From positions 5,131,079-5,195,078 of the forward strand of contig CM042091.1 of NCBI GenBank assembly GCA_023512835.1: 64,000 nt of DNA, given 5' to 3'. This document shows positions 59,201 through 64,000 of the stretch, piece by piece. A program made the translations under genes and the position numbers. Under the pieces are notes generated by a model. It had not been told where the DNA came from. It made no database searches and saw only the letters and a program-made list of their open reading frames with translations. This DNA is from Taxillus chinensis. Taxonomy: Eukaryota > Streptophyta > Magnoliopsida > Santalales > Loranthaceae. How positions within the stretch are numbered: the stretch's first letter is position 1; the number at the start of each line of letters is the position of its first letter.

Positions 59201-61409
59201 GTTCTATTATTCTGCAGAATTAGTGGGCAAATATTTGATAGTTAGATTCACTGGCAAAGTGCATACACAATTAAGCCCTTAAATAAGTTTGAGCAACTAT
59301 AGATGAATCTCTCTTCTTCTTCTTCTTTTCTATTAATCTATATTATGGCCTCTAAATAACATTTTGAACCTATCAACCCGCGTATTTGTCTCTACACAAT
59401 CCCAAAAAATTCAAACAAAAGATAAATTGTCATTAAGATTTGTATTCCATACTTTTTTGTTGGGCACATTCTTCCAGTATATATTTGTTGGGTTCTAAAG
59501 TATTGTTTTCATTAATTTGTCAGTGGCTTGCTAGAAGCTTGAACAAGAAAGCAGACAAGTCAACTCTGCCTAATGGAGCTGGTTTTACAGGTCACATGTC
59601 ATGGTGAAAGTTGAAATTAATTATAGATTCTTATTGATTAATTATCACTGGATAAATTATGTTCACTTACCAGATAAAAGTTCGACTGGAACATCCACCA
59701 ATTCAAATCCATCTGCAAAAATTGTTTACCCAGATACTTCACAAATGTTGATCTACGACCCAAGGCAAAAACCAGGTTTGTAGTTTGTTTGTCTATGATT
59801 GTCTGCCTGGAACCATGTGTATAATGTTATACAAATCCATGTTTTGTTGATAAATTAAAAAAGTAATGTGAAAAATTTTAAGAAAAAAATGTCTGACAAC
59901 TGGCACTAATGTCAAGTCAATGCATAGGGGATACATAAATTTGAATTTTACAATTGTAGAATTCTAAGATATTTTTTGGTCGACAATTTGAATGCAGTTC
60001 CTGTATATGTGGTTTAATGATTATAAAGAAAGCAATAATGTCCTAAAATTTCGTCCTTAATATATATTTGATCTTTATAGATTCTTAATTGCCTGCTTTA
60101 TTACTGTGTATCCCTTATGCATTGACTTGACAAGCTTGGCGATGTTTTGCATGGGACCTGTAATAGAATAAAGAAAATGTTTAGTTAGACCAAACTCTCC
60201 ATTAGGCCTAGGAATTTTCATTTAACTTGCTTGCTCAAAAGAAGTTATCAATAAGGCCTGATGTTTTGTATGGAGATTAAACAACGTGGTATTGCACTCA
60301 TATTTTTTCCTGTTTGACTGAGGGTTCTTCGTTGCTTCCAAACACAACAGCACTTTCTTCTGTTTCTAGCACCGTTTCACACTCCACAGTGGCATTAGTT
60401 GGTGGCGGAACTGTCAATTCTCTTGATGAAATGTGGAAAGCAACCCCTCCTTCATTGGTTGCATTTATTGCCAATTTGCCTGCTGTTGAGGGTACTGTTC
60501 TCAGAATATTTTTTGGAGTTTGTGTTTGTAATGTAGTTATCCTTAAATTGCTTTCGTGTACTGTCATAATGCCTGCGGTTTTTTACCACTAACAGTTTTA
60601 CTTGTTTATTATTCACCCCTTTCCTTTGCCAACGAATGCGTGGACTTGATTTACTTAGTGTGGATCGGTTTATGAATGTGTTAGGTCCATCACCGGATGT
60701 AGATTTCGTGCTGTCAATATGTTTGCAGAGTACTTTACCGACGGGGCAAACTGGTAAATCGGGGGCTCCAGGCCACCCTGCTCCTAGCGCAAGCGACCTG
60801 TCTGGTTCAAGCAGGTCCCATCCCATCCCAAGTGGTTCTTTCAGATCTGCAAGAGACAACCTGTCGAGGAAAAGAAAAGATAAAGATGGTTTGTTGAATT
60901 TTTCCTCTTATGGTGTTTATATATGCTTTCTTCTTCTTCGTTTTTTGAACTGTTGTGGCTTGTGTTTGAGTAAAATTCATTGGCACTGTAACAATCTTTT
61001 GAGGGCTCTCAGGATGAAAGATACAAACCTGACATTGTTTTAGATTTTTTTTTTTATTAATTTAAGAAAAAAGGTGTGGTAGCGGGTATTCATTTCGTCA
61101 TTTAGAGTATATGATTCTTGTGTGGGTGTGTATCCAAAGTAACCTTGTCGTTCTAAAGGATGATGTAGAGGAATCACTGAACGAGAAAGAGGATCCTGGG
61201 TGATGAACCGATGCTGCAACTTATTGATCTTTTTATTCTTCACAGGTAAAGAGGATGATGAGACGTTGACAGTTCAAAGCCTGCCACTTCCAAGAGATGC
61301 ATTCCGGATGCGACAGATCCAGAAAGCTCGAGGTGCCACTTCACAAACGGGTTCAGCAGCATCCTACGGAAGCGCCATGTCTGGAGAGTTTTCTGGTAGT
61401 ACTAGCTGA
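33505..61409 (+). CDS. CSTF77: Cleavage stimulation factor subunit 77 (CstF77)
   Basis: Exons: 33505-33555, 33662-33739, 33950-34012, 34838-34947, 35976-36076, 36377-36438, 36551-36691, 38328-38456, 38958-39004, 45940-46003, 46864-46984, 47089-47147, 49828-49896, 54950-55090, 55373-55437, 56128-56224, 57063-57122, 58104-58256, 59524-59590, 59674-59775, 60323-60491, 60685-60888, 61246-61409; ~771 aa. CstF77 scaffolds the CstF complex in pre-mRNA cleavage and polyadenylation in the nucleus. HAT repeats fill ~15-540 (EAAEILANEALHLP, AKFWKQYVEVHMALNNDDAT, YEQCLMYLYHYPDIWYDYA, AEYADFL-type segments). The C-terminus has the segment around WKATPPSLVAFIANLPAVEG, which in animals binds the CstF64 hinge, and a basic tail ending GEFSGSTS. 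Exon 8 ends at a GC donor. Exons 20 and 21 do not join in phase with an AG acceptor. All other joins keep frame. Confidence 0.95.
35200..35441 (+). mobile_element. Possible LINE/SINE 3-prime end in CstF77 intron 4
   Basis: The segment runs through T-rich DNA to TAATAAAATTTGTCTTGC and ends in an A-run at ~35433-35440, the look of a plant LINE 3-prime UTR with tail. No coding part or clear target-site duplication was seen. Confidence 0.3.
36722..38327 (+). other. CstF77 intron 7 with local duplication and (TA)n
   Basis: Mostly AT-rich intron. A tandem pair of diverged ~150 bp copies lies at ~37740-37890 and ~37900-38040 (shared AATTCATTGAA and TTTAATAA phrases), and a (TA)n microsatellite at ~38262-38294. 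A 39-codon frame at 37712-37816 starts right after a good acceptor. Confidence 0.5.
39034..39425 (-). mobile_element. L1-type LINE 3-prime end in CstF77 intron 9
   Basis: On the minus strand a frame reads WRERNEQVFEDRERPLSELS, the usual C-terminal phrase of plant L1-type reverse transcriptase proteins, followed by a 3-prime UTR ending in a T-run on the plus strand at ~39041-39047. AAAATGTAATTT before and AAAGTGTAATTT after could be a diverged target-site duplication. Only the last ~390 bp remain. Confidence 0.65.
39545..39812 (-). mobile_element. Copia 3-prime LTR
   Basis: Read on the minus strand the LTR begins TGTTAAAGATTTGGTTCC and matches the copy at 45620-45873 (shared AATAATGAGGGT, AAGTAAACTATCTAATAAAT and AATTATAATTTGTCATTTGC). 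It is preceded on the minus strand by a polypurine tract AAGGAGGGG (39813-39821), as expected just before a 3-prime LTR. The inner border near 39545 is approximate. Confidence 0.8.
39813..40335 (-). pseudogene. Copia pol, RNase H region (decayed)
   Basis: Minus-strand reading gives GDWAGSPIK, then in other frames GNLVIWKSNK and ISLSHNPIKHNHIKQIEINH followed by CIEGKLEDGIIEMLYV, the order found at the C-terminus of copia polyproteins. Many stops and frame changes show it is dead. Confidence 0.8.
40336..41879. mobile_element. Repeat insertion with GC-rich core inside the copia element
   Basis: AT-rich arms flank a GC-rich core at ~40730-41060 with repeated CACTGCACGACGAAC (two near-identical phrases at ~40828 and ~40876) and GTCGAGAT phrases, and CCTAGGCACCGCCTAGGCG at ~41272-41290. 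This looks like a non-autonomous DNA transposon, possibly one carrying captured host sequence, inserted between copia RNase H and RT. Termini were not resolved. Confidence 0.35.
41880..43230 (+). pseudogene. L1-type LINE reverse transcriptase C-terminus (decayed)
   Basis: Plus-strand frames give VNLAKSELIGLG, GCKFGSLPYSYLRLSLEASS and HSKAF, then the SLNALSAW region, and finally SLASHCPFCKH (zinc-knuckle-like) and FWKECNKWIFEG, all hallmarks of the C-terminal half of plant L1-type ORF2 in order. Frameshifts and stops are frequent, and G-runs (~42512-42546) disturb it. It is inserted in the copia element in the opposite orientation. Confidence 0.85.
43330..43630 (-). pseudogene. Copia reverse transcriptase region (decayed)
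   Basis: Minus-strand frames read KIVILLVYVDVKGNDNMKIQ (the YVDD block, here YVDV), then DFGQLRYFLDIKVPKSNKSL and FLSQRKHVIDLVAKVGM, the standard order of copia RT. Frames change between the pieces. Confidence 0.85.
44124..44330. repeat. 23-bp minisatellite, nine units
   Basis: Nine head-to-tail 23-bp units, consensus CGTACTGAGGCRTCCGTCTC plus GAC, with a few substitutions per unit and no length change, exactly 207 bp. It is GC-rich within AT-rich DNA, in the decayed copia element inside CstF77 intron 9. There are no spacers, so it is not a CRISPR array. Confidence 0.95.
44400..45480 (-). pseudogene. Copia gag region (decayed)
   Basis: Minus-strand reading gives MNPIGSLIPNFPPCTINLSV near 45440, a segment at 45010-44900, and HEQCWKLKGKEGSG near 44700, which is the CX2C zinc-knuckle tail typical of plant copia gag. 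Stops and shifts are common. Confidence 0.75.
45620..45873 (-). mobile_element. Copia 5-prime LTR
   Basis: Minus-strand start TGTTGAAGATTTAGTTCC at 45873; homologous to the LTR at 39545-39812. The two LTRs, gag, RT, RNase H and polypurine tract are all oriented on the minus strand, so this is one old copia element antisense to CstF77. The inner LTR end and a primer-binding site are not clear. Confidence 0.8.
47148..48439 (+). other. Proximal part of CstF77 intron 12
   Basis: AT-rich intron sequence with a GC-richer patch (~48080-48260) carrying repeated TTTGTCG and GTCGTC phrases, similar in style to the insertion at 40.7-41.1 kb. No gene is supported. Confidence 0.35.
48440..49200 (-). pseudogene. 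RTE-type LINE reverse transcriptase relic
   Basis: Minus-strand translation through stops gives IDEITKNIHENIL, then YMLFDDNIILID (the FADD block altered to FDDN), and near the end ILRWMCSKIRWDKIQNENIY followed by LHWFSHLKRRPINTPTRRV. This order is typical of the C-terminal half of plant RTE-clade reverse transcriptases (MLRWMCG...KIRNEDI...RWFGHVQRRP). It has many stops and indels and lies in CstF77 intron 12. Confidence 0.8.
50211..50640 (-). pseudogene. L1-type LINE C-terminal relic in CstF77 intron 13
   Basis: Minus-strand reading gives a zinc-finger-like CPLCKCTKE followed by DHLLLHL, as near the C-terminus of plant L1 ORF2, then a further ~80 codons, and ends at an A/T-rich tail near 50213. 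Only the 3-prime end is present. Confidence 0.65.
51276..53364. mobile_element. hAT-like element in CstF77 intron 13
   Basis: Terminal inverted sequences AAGAGTATAAAACAAACT (left) and TAGGAGTGTAAAATAGACT (right, reverse complement) bound a 2.09 kb block, flanked by CCTCGGCTT (51267-51275) and CCTTGGCTT (53365-53373), a diverged 8-9 bp target-site duplication. Subterminal GGTCCGGTCCAG phrases are typical of plant hAT elements. No transposase was found; an internal direct repeat (CAAAGCATTTRTATTTGATT at ~52291 and ~52394) is present. It is a non-autonomous copy. Confidence 0.7.
53840..54690. repeat. Direct-repeat pair (about 53840-53935 and 54585-54690)
   Basis: Two ~100 bp diverged copies in the same orientation share GAAATCACAAGCAATRC, then CCA.TAGTT and AGAAAATTAG.TTGAGAA phrases. 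They may be short LTR or MITE remnants. The DNA between them contains a T/C-rich block at ~54180-54370 with no recognised gene. Confidence 0.55.
58257..59523 (-). mobile_element. Copia 5-prime end remnant in CstF77 intron 18
   Basis: On the minus strand CTTCACAACA is followed by TGGCATCAAAGCC (about 58883-58895), which resembles the initiator-Met tRNA primer-binding site of plant copia elements (TGGTATCAGAGCC), and then a short gag-like start MAEGNGFQQ. An LTR would then lie at higher coordinates (~58897 onwards), but its outer end was not located. Confidence 0.5.
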
Positions 61410-62490
61410 AGTTGTCTGTAGAGCCAGGTTTGGGAGCCGTGTTCTTTGGGTTCCATCCATTATTGGTGCATGGAATTCCAAAAGATTTTGTAATCTTGTA
61501 TATATTATGTAATAATATTTATATATTTAAATTTAAACAAAAAAAAAACTGTCTCTACTAGAATTTAATTCTTGAATTTCCCTTTTAAAAAAATAAAAAG
61601 TAATTTATTAACGGAATTCAATCTGCAAATTCGTTGTAGTTTGATTGCATGCATTAATTTGCTAGTGAATCTGGTTGTAATTGTTAATTATCAGTGGCAT
61701 GTAGTAATGGACTTTTGTTTGTGTGGATAACTTCTTAGTGATTTTAATTGAGTAAGCTCAGAGGGAATTTATTCTTGTGTAAAAGTTTTAATTTTTTTTT
61801 TCCTTTTTTTTGAAGATAGAGCGGTAGAGTTAAAAAAAAAGGTCTATGAAATTTGACGGTTGTCGGTTGACATAGTGTGCAATTGGAAATGTTATTACTA
61901 GTCGTTCTAATAAATTTAGAAGTAATAATGATTATAAATTATATGTGGAATTTTAATAAAAATTATAGGTAAAATATAATTATAAGTATAATTTATGATT
62001 AATATTGCTGGACAAATTATTATGAATTGTAATGAATGGGGAGAATGGAATAAAAAAATGATATGATGAAAATTAAAATGAAAATTTTAATTATTTATTG
62101 GGCATTTGGTAGCTTAAGAAATAAAATAAATTTATTAAATTACAAAATTATCCTTTCGCTCGTTTTTTAAGTAATAACAAATTGGACAAGTCCCATTTTC
62201 ATTAAGAAAATAATAAAAGGTGATCACCCAAAATAAAAATAAAAATTTTATATGTTTATCCATACGAGAACGAACACGCCCAAAAAGATTTATTATGTAC
62301 ACACATCTAGCAGTACATCAATAGAAAAAGTATTTTATTGTATATGTACAAGTGTGAACAGATTTACACCAATATTCAAATTTAAGATATTATTGAAATT
62401 CACATAATATTTAGACAATATGTCTAAAATAAATACAAACGAAATAAATAATGTTCATATTATTCGCGCCCCGGACAGGAGTCCCTCAAA
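61410..62490. other. CstF77 3-prime UTR and intergenic DNA
   Basis: The 3-prime UTR probably ends at ~61510-61550, where TATGTAATAATATTTAT and an A-run occur. The rest is AT-rich with no supported gene. Confidence 0.5.
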
Positions 62491-62739
62491 ATGCATTTCG
62501 CAATCCTCGGCAGTATAATTAGCGCCCCGTACTCCCTCCGCACCGGCGGTGACTCGAATCCTGTCGGACGGCGCCATTCCGACAACACCATCCGACGCCG
62601 TCGTGCCCTGAGGGTAGTGGACAGGGCACTATCAAGGCGAAAGTACGACGCTGCCCTCACCCTGGTCGAACGACTGCAGGCCCCCCGCCCCGGTGGCGGC
62701 GGCGGCGCCCTCCTCCGTGCCTTCGGAGCTGCCTTACAG
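62491..62739 (+). CDS. Probable first exon of an M41-like (Zn protease family) plant protein, partial
   Basis: A GC-rich 83-codon exon starts at the ATG at 62491 and ends at a good donor (TTACAG/GTATTG). It reads RRRRALRVVDRALSRRKYDA, then ALTLVERLQAPRPGGGGGAL and LRAFGAALQ. In a plant family resembling ATP-dependent Zn proteases (At5g27290/At1g56180-like), the N-terminal region contains a similar RALKVVD...Y..ALSLVK.LQ...GGLRGFGAAKQ segment, with the protease-like and membrane parts in later exons. No later exon was recognised up to 64000, so the gene either continues beyond the window or is a fragment. The assignment rests on a short motif. Confidence 0.4.
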
Positions 62740-64000
62740 GTATTGTCTTATGCGCTTTCTCGAATTCAATCCTTGCTCCGTGAATGCCGGAACGTAGCGC
62801 ACAACATATAAATATAAAATTCGTGACACCTGCTATATGTGTTCTGGGCTTGTATCTGACCGACGGTACGGTGGGTGTGTAGTTCAAATTTCATATTTTA
62901 AATACTTCTTCAAATTCATCCAACCGACATCGAGTGTTTGCGGAGATTCACATACAATTTGGTAACGCGAGGCTATTCATGAAAGCATCGAAATATAGTC
63001 CATTTTGAACGCTCACTGTTATCCACACCCTGACTAAGGTTACGGGTTTGGGTGGTAGATACAGTCAGATTTACTCGGGCATGAGCTTTGACCCGGCAGC
63101 ATGCAAGATTAGTCTCTGTTTCATCTTGGGGTGGAAGATATATACACAGCCGTAGTTATATGGATACATACATAGCCATGGTTATAGGACTGTAAATGAG
63201 CCTAGCCAAGTTAGAGATGAACTTACCGTAACCAAGCTAAAACGAGTCGAACTTGTACATTAATGAGCTGAGCTTATATAGTATTGAGTTTGAACTCGAG
63301 TCAAATTTAGTCAAGCGGATATGTCTATATTGCTTATTTAAAGTCAAATGTTAAATATATTTGTAAACGATCCAATCTTATATGGTAATCGAGCCAAACT
63401 TGAATAGTAACGAATTTGGCTTATATAGTATCGAATTCGAAAAAAAGGCCACACACACATATGAAAAAAAACGTACAGCCCATCCATGTTCTGATAATAG
63501 CAGCATGCTGCTTGAGCTGCATATATGTTGTTGCCTAGTTATATTATAATAATAATAATTAGTCACTATATATGTGGTTTGTAAGCAATTTGCCCATTAA
63601 AAAATATGACAGTTTTGGCTCGTGGCCTATTAACCTATCAACACAGCATTGTTTTGATTATATTTTTTTAATGAACATGCTACCCATTAACTAAAACTAC
63701 ATAATTGGTTTATGTTTTTGAATGGGCCAGATGCTGCATGAGCAGCAGATTTGTAATTTCCTATATATAATTACAAATATATATAATTTTTTTATAGTTG
63801 GAGAATTTAATAAATGTTTCAAAGTATACCCTTTTGAAATGTAAACACCACAAGTTATGCATGACAAATGACACACTACAGGATCATTTCCCCTATATAT
63901 ACATCAAAGAGTTTTGTTAATGTTTGGTATGGAGGATACACTCATTTGCATGTGTTTTGATTATCTGTTGTTTCATAATGTGACTATGCTATAATCTATG
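62740..64000. other. Intron or intergenic DNA to the window end
   Basis: AT-rich sequence with no recognised exon. Phrases such as GAGCCAAACTTGAATAGTAACG at ~63390 and GAGCCTAGCCAAGTTAG at ~63198 recall subterminal repeats of plant DNA transposons, but ends were not found. Confidence 0.35.

Noticed and set aside
60298..60859. Minus-strand frames over CstF77 exons 21-22
   Set aside because: Antisense shadows of well-supported coding exons.

Overview
The window is nuclear DNA of a flowering plant, most likely a eudicot. The genes have many GT-AG introns, the intergenic DNA is AT-rich and full of degraded transposons (copia LTR, L1-type and RTE-type LINEs, hAT), and the recognisable proteins resemble Arabidopsis families. 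Nothing prokaryotic is present: there are no operons and no CRISPR. Most short open frames are chance. Identities are from recalled family resemblance; no search was run.

Layout. 1.0-2.0 kb: single-exon gene for the RNA exosome cap subunit RRP4 (+). 2.1-14 kb: gene-poor DNA with duplicated segments (4.5-5.0 kb matches 13.1-14.0 kb; 7.9-8.1 kb matches 12.7-12.9 kb) and broken gene pieces: a PPR fragment (-), a decayed copy of a conserved plant gene of unknown function (+), a degenerate papain-like cysteine protease gene (-) and a possible CTR1-like kinase piece (+). 14.2-19.1 kb: a large minus-strand gene for a two-transmembrane, acidic, repeat-bearing protein of the At5g17910 type. 19.1-25.3 kb: no genes; it holds a ~500 bp homopolymer tract and a ~2.6 kb AT-rich inverted repeat split by a LINE. 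25.3-29.0 kb: a five-exon Sec14/CRAL-TRIO lipid-transfer gene (+). 29.4-33.2 kb: an LTR-like direct-repeat pair and an 886 bp hAT element with a perfect 8-bp target-site duplication.

33.5-61.4 kb is one gene: cleavage stimulation factor subunit CstF77 (+), at least 23 coding exons over 28 kb, ~771 aa. Its introns are swollen by transposons. Intron 9 (6.9 kb) holds a copia element invaded by an L1-type LINE, other repeats and a nine-unit 23-bp minisatellite. Intron 12 carries an RTE-LINE relic, intron 13 an L1 relic and a 2.1 kb hAT-like element, intron 18 a copia 5-prime remnant. Two splice oddities stand out: a GC-AG intron after exon 8, and a phase conflict between exons 20 and 21. At 62.5 kb lies a GC-rich probable first exon resembling plant M41-like (ATP-dependent Zn protease family) proteins, with no later exon before the window ends.

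The functional genes are unrelated housekeeping genes. RRP4 (3-prime RNA decay) and CstF77 (mRNA 3-prime end formation) both act on RNA 3-prime ends, but their proximity looks incidental. I found no convincing new biological system; the most unusual items are the palindrome, the coding tandem duplications, the splice anomalies and the minisatellite.
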